Source: Sedimenticola_A sp040506425
GTDB taxonomy: Bacteria > Pseudomonadota > Gammaproteobacteria > Chromatiales > Chromatiaceae
Direction of reading: 5' to 3'
DNA: 64,000 bases
NCBI GenBank assembly: GCA_965224515.1
Contig: OZ245051.1
Span: 1,798,001-1,862,000 of the forward strand
Part shown: one piece after another, positions 32,845-42,198 of the stretch
Numbering within the stretch: position 1 is the stretch's first letter
Layout of the letters: every line of letters starts with the position of its first letter
The notes under the pieces: model-generated
The model's input: only the letters and a program-made list of their open reading frames with translations
Told to the model about the DNA's origin: nothing
Databases searched by the model: none
Translations under genes and position numbers: made by a program

Positions 32845-35103
32845 CTACTTGGTCAGGGCCATGAACAGCTGGGGCAGTTTCTCGGGCAGGCGTTCCACCT
32901 TGTCGATTACCGAGTACTGATTACCGAAGATATCCTTCACATACTCATCGGCCTTGGGATCAAGGTTGATGCAGTAGGTGTAGATGCCCTCCTGGTCCAA
33001 CTCCTGCACCGCCTTGTAGGTGTCCTGGATCAGCATCTGTTGATCGTTGACATCGATGTCAGAGGGCTCGCCGTCGGTGAGTACCAGCAGCAGTTTCTTG
33101 TCCGTCTTGCGTGCCCCCAGGTAGTGGGCGGCGTGGCGCATGGCCGCACCCATACGGGTGGAGTAACCCGCCTCCATGGCGGCGAGACGATCTTTCACCC
33201 GGTCATCCCAGTGCTCCTCAAAACCCTTGATGTGCTGGTAGCGCACCTCGTGACGGGTATTGGAGGAGAAGCCGGCGATGGCAAACTCATCGTCCAGATG
33301 TTCGATGGCCCAGGCGAGTAGGGCTACCGCTTCCTGGCTCAGCTCCAGGATGGTCTGGTTGGCCCCGTCCGGGATCTCACTGAGGGATTGGGAGAGGTCC
33401 AGCAGCAGCATCACCGAGATATCACGGCCATCGTGGCGGTGGCTCATGTTGATGCGCGGGTCCGGGGTATGGCCGGACTTGAAGTCGATCTGTGAGCGGA
33501 TCGCTACATCGAGGTCGAGTTCGCTGCCCTCCTCCTGGTAGCGGACACGGATGTAGTGCTGGGGCTTGAGCATATCGAGTATCTGCCGCAGACGCTTTGA
33601 CAGTGCCTCATGCTTGGCGAGCAGTTCGTCGATCTTCGCGCCGTCGCCAGAGGGGTGCAGGCGCTCGTAGAGGCTCACCCAGTCCGGCCGGTAGGTCTTG
33701 GTGGTGTAGTCCCATTCCGGGTAGTGGCGGGGGGGCAGACCATCGATCTCCTCCTCATCATCCTTGACCTCGCGGGTGGCTTCAAAGTCATCCGGTTCAT
33801 CATTCTCTTCGATGTATAGCCACATGTGACGGTTGTCGTCGCGGTAGTCCACCTCGGTATCGGTGAAGTAGACGTTGGGCAAGAGGTCTTCCTGGCGCCG
33901 GGTGCGGGCGGTGAAGGAGAGGGCCAGGGCGGTCACCTCCTTGGTACTCGACTCACCATCCGCCATCATCTCGTAGAAGCGCCCGGCAAACTCCAGGATG
34001 TCCGGGTTCTTGTAATCGTGGTCCGGGTTTATGATGGCATAGGACATCATGGCCAGACGGTGGCGGATGCAGGACTCCTTCTCGGGATTGCAGTCCTCCT
34101 CTTTTGGTACCGGGTGCAGGGAGAGCCAGAGGTTGCGTAGCCCCGGGTACTCCAGCATGGCGAGGTATTCCACGCGACAGTCTTCGAACAGCTCTGCAGC
34201 CACACGCTGGAAGGGGCTGTAGTTGTCCGCCACTATCTTGCTGGTCCAGCGCTGGTGGGCTGACATATGGGCGACGGTGGCGCGGTAGCGGTCGATACCC
34301 CGGATGTCGTTCCTGTCGTCGTAGACGTCAGGAATGCGCATACCCAGGGGATCGTAGTAGGGCATCGGTTTGCGCAGCTCGTCCCAACCCTCGGAGTAGG
34401 GTACGAAGTGCACCTTGGTCTCCCACAGTGCCTTGGTGTAGAGGTCCAGCTTGCGCTCGTTGTCCGCATACAGGGTACCGTGACGCTCGCGCTGGAGCAC
34501 CGCCTTGCTGTCGGCGGACTGGAGGCTGAAGTAGTCGATCTGCCGCTCGGGGTGGTCGTTGTAGTGGAGTACACCGTAGTCCACCCAGTTGCGGATCCCC
34601 TCAAGGGAGAGCTGGTGCAGCAGGTAGGGGGTCTGATTCAGCAGCTCGGGCATACCGGGGCTGGGGAAGGTGTCGCTCTGGATGCCGTGGATGGAGGTGC
34701 TGGTGCGCTCCATCATGTCCATCACCAGCTCCACGTAGTGTCTGAACTGCTCCGGGCTGTGCAGGCGGCGTGCCGCTTCCGGCAGGGTCTGCATGAAGTC
34801 GGGAATGGAGCGGCCGTTGGGTGTACGGGTGATCTGCCATACGGTCTGGGAGACGTAGGAGAGCATCTCCTCTCCCAGCTTGTTGGCGACGAAGGGCATC
34901 TCTTCCAGGTAGACCAGTACCGGCTCAAAACCACGACCGATCATACAGACCAGGGAGGCGCCGTCCAGGTAGTCCTTGATACCTTTGTCGGAGAGCAGGG
35001 CGGCTGCCTCGGTCATGCAATCGCCGAAGATATCATCCAGCTGACCGAAATTGCAGGTCAGTTGGCTGCGGTACAGCTCAAGATCGGCTTCACTTAGACT
35101 CAT
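32845..35103 (-). CDS. cbbO: RuBisCO activase subunit CbbO
   Basis: Adaptor partner of the AAA+ protein CbbQ; together they remodel inhibited RuBisCO. 752 residues from the ATG at 35103 (MSLSEADLELYRSQL); a 24-codon upstream extension overlaps a REP element and is unlikely. The N-terminal two-thirds is the helical CbbO/NorD-type region. The C-terminal von Willebrand A domain has a MIDAS site, LLDLSQSLSE (DxSxS), with Thr in YSTRMGAAM and Asp in LVLTDGEPSDID. NorD is a close relative, but the position directly after cbbQ and near cbbM makes CbbO the right call. Confidence 0.93.
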   Translation of the reverse strand: MSLSEADLELYRSQLTCNFGQLDDIFGDCMTEAAALLSDKGIKDYLDGASLVCMIGRGFEPVLVYLEEMPFVANKLGEEMLSYVSQTVWQITRTPNGRSIPDFMQTLPEAARRLHSPEQFRHYVELVMDMMERTSTSIHGIQSDTFPSPGMPELLNQTPYLLHQLSLEGIRNWVDYGVLHYNDHPERQIDYFSLQSADSKAVLQRERHGTLYADNERKLDLYTKALWETKVHFVPYSEGWDELRKPMPYYDPLGMRIPDVYDDRNDIRGIDRYRATVAHMSAHQRWTSKIVADNYSPFQRVAAELFEDCRVEYLAMLEYPGLRNLWLSLHPVPKEEDCNPEKESCIRHRLAMMSYAIINPDHDYKNPDILEFAGRFYEMMADGESSTKEVTALALSFTARTRRQEDLLPNVYFTDTEVDYRDDNRHMWLYIEENDEPDDFEATREVKDDEEEIDGLPPRHYPEWDYTTKTYRPDWVSLYERLHPSGDGAKIDELLAKHEALSKRLRQILDMLKPQHYIRVRYQEEGSELDLDVAIRSQIDFKSGHTPDPRINMSHRHDGRDISVMLLLDLSQSLSEIPDGANQTILELSQEAVALLAWAIEHLDDEFAIAGFSSNTRHEVRYQHIKGFEEHWDDRVKDRLAAMEAGYSTRMGAAMRHAAHYLGARKTDKKLLLVLTDGEPSDIDVNDQQMLIQDTYKAVQELDQEGIYTYCINLDPKADEYVKDIFGNQYSVIDKVERLPEKLPQLFMALTK

Positions 35104-35170
35104 CAATAATATCCTGCGTCGAAGACTCTCAGTAGAGACGCTTAAACCGTCGGAAGAATCCACCCGTACT

Positions 35171-35242
35171 GTCATTCTGGCGTATGCCAGAATCCATGTT
35201 CAGGCCAGGTGGATCCTGGATTCCGGCATACGCCGGAATGAC
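35171..35242. repeat. REP-type palindrome between cbbQ and cbbO
   Basis: The arms GTCATTCTGGCGTATGCCAG (continuing AATCC) and GGATTCCGGCATACGCCGGA (continuing ATGAC) form a 72-base imperfect palindrome. The same ATTCCGGC...GCCGGAAT motif occurs in the 128-base repeats at 31241-31645. It lies inside the cbb transcript and may modulate mRNA stability between cbbQ and cbbO. Confidence 0.8.
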
Positions 35243-35283
35243 GGTGAAACAACAAATGCCCGTCACCGCTATGTTCTGTGCCT

Positions 35284-36090
35284 TTAGGCGAAGACGGCGT
35301 CGATGGCGTGATCCAGGGTGGCGCGGATATCCGCGTCATCGGTGATCGGGCGTACCAGGGCCATGCGGCATGCTGAACGGGGATTGACACCGCGATTGAT
35401 CAGCTGCGCGGCGTAGACCAGCAGGCGGGTGGAGATGCCTTCGTCCAGGCCGTGGCCTTTCAGGTTGCGGGCGCTCTCACCAATCTTAACCAATTGGCCG
35501 GCAATCTCTTCGCTGATGCCGGTTTCACTGGCGACAATGCCTGCTTCAACGCTGGCGTCGGCGTAGTCGAAGTCCATGCCGGTAAAACGCTGCTTGGTGG
35601 ACTGTTTCAGATCCTTCATCAGGCTCTGATAGCCGGGGTTGTAGGAGATCACCAGCTGGAAATCGTCGTGGGCGTTGATCAGTTCACCCTTCTTGTCCAG
35701 GGGCAGAGTGCGGCGATGGTCGGTCAGGGGATGGATCACCACCGTGGTGTCCTGGCGTGCCTCTACCACCTCGTCCAGGTAGCAGATGGCGCCGATGCGT
35801 GCAGCAACGGTCAGGGGGCCGTCGAGCCAGCGGGTGCCGTCTGCATCCAGCAGGTAGCGACCCACCAGGTCAGAGGCGGTCATGTCCTCGTTACAGGCCA
35901 CTGTGATCAGGGGTTTACCCAGTTTCCAGGCCATGTGCTCGATGAAACGGGATTTACCACAACCGGTGGGCCCCTTGATCATCACCGGCAGGCGCTCTTC
36001 GTAGGCTGCTTCGTAGAGGGCTACTTCGTCACCCTGGGCCTGGTAGAAAGGTTCTTCGGTGATCAGGTACTGGTCGGTGTCGAGACTCAT
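35284..36090 (-). CDS. cbbQ: RuBisCO activase AAA+ ATPase CbbQ
   Basis: MoxR-type AAA+ ATPase, 268 residues, that works with CbbO to free inhibited RuBisCO active sites. Walker A is GPTGCGKS (residues 40-47), Walker B is CYLDEVVEA, sensor 1 is the N of VISYNPGYQ, and the C-terminal helical lid ends with RACRMALVRPITDD. Typical for CbbQ is the NRGVNPRSACRMALVRPI tail. It sits 181 bases upstream of cbbO, separated by a REP element, and downstream of ppdK. Confidence 0.95.
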   Translation of the reverse strand: MSLDTDQYLITEEPFYQAQGDEVALYEAAYEERLPVMIKGPTGCGKSRFIEHMAWKLGKPLITVACNEDMTASDLVGRYLLDADGTRWLDGPLTVAARIGAICYLDEVVEARQDTTVVIHPLTDHRRTLPLDKKGELINAHDDFQLVISYNPGYQSLMKDLKQSTKQRFTGMDFDYADASVEAGIVASETGISEEIAGQLVKIGESARNLKGHGLDEGISTRLLVYAAQLINRGVNPRSACRMALVRPITDDADIRATLDHAIDAVFA

Positions 36091-36502
36091 GACTGCTCCG
36101 CTTGTAATTATGACTGCATTTCAAATTACCCCGTAGGATAGAGGGATTGAATCATAAGCAACACTAAATTTTTATGATTTGTGTCATAAGAATTACCTTA
36201 TATTGTGGATGGATGTTGCCAGTACTGGCAGCAGGGGCGTCACGAGTTTGGGGGGGGCGGCGAGGGAAGCGCTTGTGGAAGTCCGTTCCTGTGGGCGATG
36301 GCGCGTGCACCGGCCATCGCCGCCAGTAGGAGCGAACTTGTTCGCGAAGTGCTTCGAAACAAGCTCAGATCGCGAACAAGTTCGCTCCTACAAGGAGAGC
36401 CTTATCAATGCCTGCTATTGGAGGAGCCGTGTCCCCATCGTCATGTGTTTATCGCATGAAGGATCGGGTTCCTGCATACAAGACCCGGGTGCCGCCGGGC
36501 CC
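36091..36502. other. Gene-free gap between cbbQ and ppdK with REP hairpin
   Basis: No real coding frame. The AT-rich 36110-36200 part reads as a promoter-like region for cbbQ. It also holds a GC-rich stretch and the REP hairpin at 36327-36390. The 412-base gap suggests that cbbQO have their own promoter separate from ppdK. Confidence 0.5.
36327..36390. repeat. REP hairpin, TAGGAGCGAAC family
   Basis: The arms TAGGAGCGAACTTGTTCGCG and CGCGAACAAGTTCGCTCCTA are perfectly complementary over 20 bases with a 24-base loop. Second copy of the family seen at 31381-31450. Confidence 0.85.
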
Positions 36503-39253
36503 TCACTCAAGGGCCGCGTGGGCCGCAGAGAGGCGGGCTATGGGCACCCTGGGTCCGGAGCAGGAGACGTAGGTCAACCCTATCTGGTGGCAAAAGCGGA
36601 TGGAATCGGGATGACCGCCGTGCTCGCCACAGATACCCATCTTCATGTTTTCGCGCTTACTGCGCCCCCAGCCCACGGCCAGCTCCATCAGTTTGCCCAC
36701 ACCCTTGATATCGAGCACTTCGAAGGGGTTGTCCTGAAGAATTTCGTTCTCGTTGTACATGGGCAGAAACTTGTTCTCGGCGTCTTCACGTGAGAAGGAG
36801 AAGGTGGCCTGGGTGAGGTCGTTGGTGCCAAAGGAGAAGAACTCCGCTACTTCCGCCAGGCTCTCGGAGCGCATGCAGGCGCGCACCACTTCCAACATGG
36901 AGCCGAACTTGAAGCAGACCGGCACGCCATAATGGGCCTCCACTGCCTGATGTACAGAGTCGACGATGGATTTTACCCTGGTCAACTCCTGCTTGGTGCA
37001 GACCTGGGGCACCATGATCTCGGGGCAAACCTCCAGTCCCTCCTTGACGCACTCGGCGGCAGCCTCCAGCACGGCCCGTATCTGCATGGAGTAGATCTCG
37101 GGGAATGTGATGCCCAGGCGTACGCCACGGTGGCCCAGCATGGGGTTCACTTCGTGCAGGGCGCGCACCTTTTTCAGCATAACTGCCTTTTTCTCGATCG
37201 CCTCGTCAACCAGCCGGGGATCGGCCATCTTGTCGATAGAGGGGTGGGTGTCTGCCGTGCGGTACATGAACTCCACCGTGTCGGAGAGGATATTCATGCC
37301 CAGCACCGTGTCGCGCAGGTGCCTGAGTTGGTTGAGTTCCTCTTCCAGCTGGTGCTCCGAGGGCAGAAACTCGTGGATGGGCGGGTCGAGCAGGCGCACG
37401 GTGACCGGGCGTCCGGCCATCGCCTTGAGCATGCCCTTGAAGTCGCTTCTCTGAATCGGCAGGAGTTTATCCAGTGCCACCTGGCGGCTGGATGCGTCTT
37501 CGGCCAGGATCATCTCCACCACGATGGGCAGGCGTTCCACGGCGTTGAACATGCGCTCGGTACGGCACAGGCCGATGCCCTGGGCGCCAAAGCTGGCGGC
37601 CTTGGTGGCATCGTCCGGGGTGTCGGCATTGGCCATCACCTTGAGCTTGGCGATCTCGTCCGCCCAGCCCAGCAGGGTCTCCAGTTCGTTGCTGAACTCG
37701 GCCTCCTTCATGGCCACTTCGCCGAGATAGACGTCGCCGGTGGTGCCGTCGATGGTGATCAGGTCACCCTCGCTGATAGTGGCGTCGCCCACAAATGCCT
37801 TACGCATCTGCACATCCACGTGGATGCCCTCGGCGCCGGCTACACAGGGCTTGCCCATACCGCGGGCCACAACCGCAGCGTGTGAGGTCTTGCCGCCACG
37901 TGAGGTGAGAATGCCCTGGGAGGCGAAAAAGCCGTGGATATCCTCCGGCTTGGTTTCTTCACGAATCAGGATCACTTTCTCGCCGGTACGGCCCTCCTGC
38001 TCCGCCCGGTCGGCATCGAACACGGCGTGACCGACAGCTGCGCCGGGAGATGCTGAGAGGCCTCGTGCCAGTGGAATGGCATTCGCTGCGGGGTCCAGTC
38101 GCGGAAACAGCAGCTGCTCCAGCAGCTCCGGCTGGATACGAAGCAGTGCCTGGTTCTTGTCCAGCAAACCTTCCCGTACCATCTCCACGGAAGTGCGTAC
38201 CAGGGCTGCGGCGTTCATCTTGCCGTTGCGGGTCTGCAGGCAGTAGAGGCGGCCGCGTTCAATGGTGAACTCGAAATCCTGAACCTCCTTGTAGTGGCTC
38301 TCCAGGCGGTTCCGCAGTTCTGCAAGCTCCCGGTACTGCTGGGGCATCTCGTCAGCCAGGGAATCGATGGGTTTCGGTGTGCGGATGCCTGCCACCACGT
38401 CTTCACCCTGGGCATTGGTGAGGTACTCGCCGAACATGCGGTTCTCGCCGGTGTCCGGGTAGCGGGTGAAGCCCACGCCGGTGGCGGAGTCGTCTCCCAG
38501 GTTGCCGAAGACCATGGTGCAGATATTGACCGCGGTGCCGTTGGCCATGTCCGGGGTGATGTGGAACTCGCGCCGGTAATCGACCGCCCGTTTTCCTGAC
38601 CAGGAATTGAATACCGCCTTGATGGCGATTTCGAGCTGCTCGTAGGGGTCCGAGGGGAAGGGGTTGCCGGTCTCCCGTTGGATAATTTCAAGGAAGGTGT
38701 CCGAAGCTTCACGCAGGTCACTGGCAGATAGAGCCACATCCTCTTTCACGCCAACCCGTTGTTTGATCGCCTCGAACTCCACATCGAAGGCCTCGTCGGA
38801 AACGCCGAGGGCCACTTTGCCGAAGAGCTGGATGAAGCGGCGGTAGGCGTCGTAGGCGAAGCGCTCGTTGTTGGATTGGGTGATTAGCCCGGGAAGGGTG
38901 TCGCTGTTGAGTCCCAGGTTTAGAATGGTGTCCATCATCCCCGGCATGGACATCGCAGAGCCCGAGCGGACGGAGACCAGTAACGGGTCTTCAGAACCGC
39001 CAAAGACCTTGCCGGTAGACTCTTCCAGGGACTGCATATTGGCCCGGACCTGATCCATGACTGCCGCTGGCAGGCCCTGGTTCGGGGCGTCGAGATAGGT
39101 GAGGCATGTCTCCGTGGTGATAACAAATCCGGGTGGCACGTTGAGGCCGATCTGGGTCATCTCGCAGAGGTTCGCACCCTTGCCCCCCAGCAGCATCTTG
39201 TCCTTTCCATCTCCCTCTTCGAAGGCGTACACAAACTTTTTCGATTCAGACAT
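36503..39253 (-). CDS. ppdK: Pyruvate, phosphate dikinase
   Basis: Interconverts pyruvate + ATP + Pi and PEP + AMP + PPi. 916 residues from the ATG at 39253 (MSESKKFVYAFEEG); upstream codons are not conserved. The ATP-grasp domain starts with LLGGKGANLCEMTQ and has the long middle insertion of PPDK. The phosphohistidine domain carries GGKTSHAAVVARGMGKPC (His is the phosphorylated residue). The C-terminal PEP-binding barrel ends with the CGEHGGHPDS loop, whose Cys and Glu are catalytic. Placed between cbbM and cbbQ on the same strand; a use of PPi in the Calvin-cycle economy is inferred, as in some thiotrophic symbionts. Confidence 0.97.
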   Translation of the reverse strand: MSESKKFVYAFEEGDGKDKMLLGGKGANLCEMTQIGLNVPPGFVITTETCLTYLDAPNQGLPAAVMDQVRANMQSLEESTGKVFGGSEDPLLVSVRSGSAMSMPGMMDTILNLGLNSDTLPGLITQSNNERFAYDAYRRFIQLFGKVALGVSDEAFDVEFEAIKQRVGVKEDVALSASDLREASDTFLEIIQRETGNPFPSDPYEQLEIAIKAVFNSWSGKRAVDYRREFHITPDMANGTAVNICTMVFGNLGDDSATGVGFTRYPDTGENRMFGEYLTNAQGEDVVAGIRTPKPIDSLADEMPQQYRELAELRNRLESHYKEVQDFEFTIERGRLYCLQTRNGKMNAAALVRTSVEMVREGLLDKNQALLRIQPELLEQLLFPRLDPAANAIPLARGLSASPGAAVGHAVFDADRAEQEGRTGEKVILIREETKPEDIHGFFASQGILTSRGGKTSHAAVVARGMGKPCVAGAEGIHVDVQMRKAFVGDATISEGDLITIDGTTGDVYLGEVAMKEAEFSNELETLLGWADEIAKLKVMANADTPDDATKAASFGAQGIGLCRTERMFNAVERLPIVVEMILAEDASSRQVALDKLLPIQRSDFKGMLKAMAGRPVTVRLLDPPIHEFLPSEHQLEEELNQLRHLRDTVLGMNILSDTVEFMYRTADTHPSIDKMADPRLVDEAIEKKAVMLKKVRALHEVNPMLGHRGVRLGITFPEIYSMQIRAVLEAAAECVKEGLEVCPEIMVPQVCTKQELTRVKSIVDSVHQAVEAHYGVPVCFKFGSMLEVVRACMRSESLAEVAEFFSFGTNDLTQATFSFSREDAENKFLPMYNENEILQDNPFEVLDIKGVGKLMELAVGWGRSKRENMKMGICGEHGGHPDSIRFCHQIGLTYVSCSGPRVPIARLSAAHAALE

Positions 39254-39688
39254 GCAACAGTTCCTGTTTTTTAATTCAAAACCGGCCCGTACCCTCATGG
39301 ACAGGCCTCTGATTTCAGTGGGAATTCTAATTTACACCTTTTTTGTGTCTGTCAGCTGACAGAATCAAGGCTAGTTGAGAAGGCTCAATTAAGCACGGTA
39401 ATTTTATTGTCCTGGCTCAACTCAGGCGACAGGGAAGGGGGATCGGGTAGCGATGGCAGTTTTCAGGACCTTACCGTAAATGTATGGCTGTTCCATAAAA
39501 AAGTCTCGCCGAAGCGGGTGAGATGGAACCGTCATGCCTGCGGCATGACGTAGTCTGTCGAGCGCCCGACAATGGAAGGTTGTGCAGAGGGTGATTAATA
39601 ACTGAAGCATTGCTCCAGGGATGGCTGCGTTAGACAAAAAAAACCCCGCCGAAGCGGGGTTTTCTCGGAACGTACAGTAAACTATCGC
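39254..39688. other. Gene-free gap between ppdK and cbbM
   Basis: No supported coding frame. It contains the cbbM terminator, a weaker CTCACCCGC..GGCGAGAC hairpin followed by six T on the minus strand (39506-39530), a GTCATGCC/GGCATGAC palindrome near 39532-39550, and presumably a ppdK promoter nearer 39254-39420 (AT-rich 39330-39410). Confidence 0.55.
39636..39664 (-). terminator. Rho-independent terminator after cbbM
   Basis: On the minus strand a perfect stem AACCCCGC/GCGGGGTT with TTCG loop is followed by eight T, 25 bases past the cbbM stop. A strong terminator here suits a very highly expressed RuBisCO gene and separates it from ppdK. Confidence 0.93.
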
Positions 39689-41068
39689 TTACTTGTGTAC
39701 GCCCAGCTTGTCGCGCCATCCTGGGAAGATTGCGTCTGCATCGCCAGGGAAGGACTCGAACGCGCGAGCGAACTCTTTGTGCTCTTTCGCGTACTCGATT
39801 GGGTCAGCACCCTGCTTCCAGCAGTCGTAAGCCTGACGCAGAGAGGTAGCACCATCAGCCGGGCTGTCGATGTGACCGTAAGAACCACCACCAGAGGTAT
39901 TGATAACGTTACCGTGACCCAGGTTCTCGAAGAAGCCTGGCAGACGCAGGGCGTTCATACCACCGGAGATGATCGGGGTGGTGGGCTTCATGCCGTGCCA
40001 CTCCTGGTGATAGAAAGGACCATCAGCACTGTCACGCTCGATCATGTAAGCGATGTTGCGGTCATCTGCACCACCTTCCATCTTACCGAAGCCCATGGTA
40101 CCTACGTGGATACCGGAAGCACCCTGGAGACGGGACATCTTGGCCAGAACGAACGCGGTGTAACCACGAACAGAAGAGGGAGAGGTTACTGCACCGTGAC
40201 CTGCACGATGATAGTGCAGGTACTGTCCGGCGTAGTTACGACGGGCAGTGGTAACCATACCAGGACCACCAACGTAACCGTCAACCAGGAAGGCTACCTT
40301 GTCAGCATCAGGACCGAAGGTCTCGAGGATGAAGTCAGCACGGGCACACATCTCGTGGTGATCATCAGCGGTGATGTTGGCAGAGAAGAGCTTGGCCTGG
40401 CCAGTCTCGTCCTGAGCACGCTTCATCGCATCGTATACGAGAGGGTAAACTTTCTTGGCAGGACAGAAGACCTGGTTGCCCTGGGGCTCGTCGTTCTTGA
40501 TGAAGTCGCCACCCAGCCAGAACTGGTAAGCGGCTTCAGCGAAAGGCTCGGGACGCAGGCCCAGTTTAGGCTTGATGATGGTACCGGCGATGTAACCGCC
40601 TTCGTTAACGTCACGACCCAGGATGCGCCACATGTCGCTGATGTCCTTGGCGGGACCGTCAAACAGCTGCAGCATGCGTGGTGGAACGTAGAAGTCCTGC
40701 ATCTGTGCACATTTAACATCGCCCATACCCTGGTTGTTACCGATACACAGGGTCAGGAACGAAACGATCATGGTGCGGCCGTCGGTGATGTTACGGTCGA
40801 ACAGGTCATTAGGATAGGCAATCTTCATGATGCCTTTGGCTTCGTCGATCTCGTATACCAGGGCGTCTACACCCTTGGTGAAATCATCGGTAGTTGAAAC
40901 CTCAACATTGGTACCGGTAGAAGACTCAGCTGCGAAGTGAGCCGCAACCTCCAGGTAACCGTAGCCTGCGGCAGGCGTCATGGTGTAAGCAACCAGGATG
41001 TGGCCACCGCCAGCAATCAGGTCTTCTTCTTTCAGAGAAAGGTCAGCGTAACGTGCAGATTGATCCAT
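39689..41068 (-). CDS. cbbM: Form II RuBisCO, CbbM
   Basis: Homodimeric or oligomeric RuBisCO that carboxylates RuBP without a small subunit. From the ATG at 41068 (MDQSARYADLSLKEEDLIAG) the 459-residue protein keeps the numbering of Rhodospirillum rubrum CbbM: Asn111 (CIGNNQG), Lys166 (TIIKPKLG), the carbamylated Lys191 (GGDFIKNDEPQGN) with Asp193 and Glu194, and loop-6 Lys329 (GTMGFGKMEGG). No cbbL/cbbS is present in the window. Form II enzymes have low CO2/O2 specificity, so CO2-rich or oxygen-poor conditions are suggested. Expressed alone from a promoter shared region with divergent cbbR. Confidence 0.99.
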   Translation of the reverse strand: MDQSARYADLSLKEEDLIAGGGHILVAYTMTPAAGYGYLEVAAHFAAESSTGTNVEVSTTDDFTKGVDALVYEIDEAKGIMKIAYPNDLFDRNITDGRTMIVSFLTLCIGNNQGMGDVKCAQMQDFYVPPRMLQLFDGPAKDISDMWRILGRDVNEGGYIAGTIIKPKLGLRPEPFAEAAYQFWLGGDFIKNDEPQGNQVFCPAKKVYPLVYDAMKRAQDETGQAKLFSANITADDHHEMCARADFILETFGPDADKVAFLVDGYVGGPGMVTTARRNYAGQYLHYHRAGHGAVTSPSSVRGYTAFVLAKMSRLQGASGIHVGTMGFGKMEGGADDRNIAYMIERDSADGPFYHQEWHGMKPTTPIISGGMNALRLPGFFENLGHGNVINTSGGGSYGHIDSPADGATSLRQAYDCWKQGADPIEYAKEHKEFARAFESFPGDADAIFPGWRDKLGVHK

Positions 41069-41195
41069 TCTAGGAACCTCGTTTGTTGTAATAAAGCGGA
41101 AGTCGTATGTGTTTCTTTCGAACAAATACTGCGACAACCGCGGAAAGTGTGGGGGCATAATAGTCGCACTGTTCCATAAACAAAATTAAAAGTTT

Positions 41196-41211
41196 TTAAT
41201 TGGTGTGATAA
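41196..41211. promoter_or_regulatory. Candidate CbbR-binding half-site in the cbbM/cbbR intergenic region
   Basis: TTAATTGGTGTGATAA is an inverted TTA-N10-TAA, a T-N-A-spaced dyad as used by LysR regulators such as CbbR. It lies 33 bases upstream of the cbbR start and about 128 bases from the cbbM start. Only the motif is seen; binding is inferred. Confidence 0.4.
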
Positions 41212-41244
41212 GCTAAACTTTATGTCTCTGGTCGAGCTTGTTGT

Positions 41245-42198
41245 ATGCATCTCACAATCCGCCAACTAAAAGTTTTCGAAGCCGTAGCCACCCATTTGAG
41301 TTTTACCCGCGCAGCCGAGGAGCTCTACCTCAGTCAGCCTGCAGTTTCGATGCAAATCAAGCAGTTAGAGGAAAGTGTCGGTCTTCCTCTGTTCGAAAAG
41401 CTGGGTAAAAAGATCCATCTGACAGATGCTGGCAAAGAGCTGCACCATTATGGGCGCTCCATCTTCAGGCAGCTGGATGAGATGGAAGAGGTGCTGGAAT
41501 CCATGAAAGGCCTCAACCGCGGCCGGCTCGATATTGCCGTTGCAAGCACCGTCAACTACTTTGCTCCCCGCGCCCTGGGCGTTTTTTCCAAGATCTACCC
41601 CGGTGTCAAACTGAGCCTTGAAGTGACCAATCGCAAGAATCTGATGCGGATGCTTGACCAGAATGAGAAAGACCTGGTTCTGATGGGGCAGCCGCCAACG
41701 GACCTGGATCTGGAAGCCGAACCTTTTATGGAGAACCCTCTGGCGATCATTGCGCCTCCGGATCACCCTTTGGCTGGCCGGAAACGGGTTGCCCTGAAGG
41801 ATATTGCCAGCGAAACCTTCCTGATGAGGGAAGAGGGTTCGGGAACGCGCCTGGCCATGGAGCGCTTTTTCGAGGACAAGGGGGTTGAGATCAAGCGGGG
41901 CATGCAGATGACCCGCAACGAGGCGATCAAGCAGGGTGTCAGGTCCGGCCTGGGGCTCGGCGTGGTGTCGGTCCACTCGATTCAGCTGGAACTGGAGACC
42001 GGAAGACTGGTCGTACTTAATGTGCCTGGATTCCCGTTGAAACGGAAGTGGTATGTGGTGCACCGGAAGGGGAAGCGTCTCTCACCGTCGGCCAACGCGT
42101 TCCGTGAATTTCTGCTGGGTGACGGCTTGAGAGAGGCGATTGCCGATGGCAGTTTCTCAGGCCAGATTCCGGGGGACTTTGAAGGGAATGAAGGGTAA
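41245..42198 (+). CDS. cbbR: LysR-family regulator CbbR
   Basis: Transcriptional activator of Calvin-cycle genes, 317 residues. The N-terminal winged helix-turn-helix is LRQLKVFEAVATHLSFTRAA, then EELYLSQPAVSMQIKQLEES, very close to other CbbR/CbbR-type LysR proteins. The C-terminal inducer-binding domain has IAVASTVNYFAPRALGVF and GLGLGVVSVHSIQLELETG. Divergent transcription from cbbM across 176 bases is the classical arrangement. Known CbbR proteins respond to metabolites such as RuBP or NADPH; the effector here is not readable. Confidence 0.95.
   Translation: MHLTIRQLKVFEAVATHLSFTRAAEELYLSQPAVSMQIKQLEESVGLPLFEKLGKKIHLTDAGKELHHYGRSIFRQLDEMEEVLESMKGLNRGRLDIAVASTVNYFAPRALGVFSKIYPGVKLSLEVTNRKNLMRMLDQNEKDLVLMGQPPTDLDLEAEPFMENPLAIIAPPDHPLAGRKRVALKDIASETFLMREEGSGTRLAMERFFEDKGVEIKRGMQMTRNEAIKQGVRSGLGLGVVSVHSIQLELETGRLVVLNVPGFPLKRKWYVVHRKGKRLSPSANAFREFLLGDGLREAIADGSFSGQIPGDFEGNEG

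Noticed and set aside
36932..37885. 317-codon plus-strand frame opposite ppdK
   Set aside because: His/Gly/Val-rich shadow of ppdK with no recognisable domain.
39422..39637. 71-codon minus-strand frame after cbbM
   Set aside because: Covers hairpin and terminator sequence; no ribosome site and no recognisable product.
39695..40897. 400-codon plus-strand frame opposite cbbM
   Set aside because: Antisense shadow generated by the strong codon bias of cbbM; Thr/Val-rich low-complexity product, no ribosome site.
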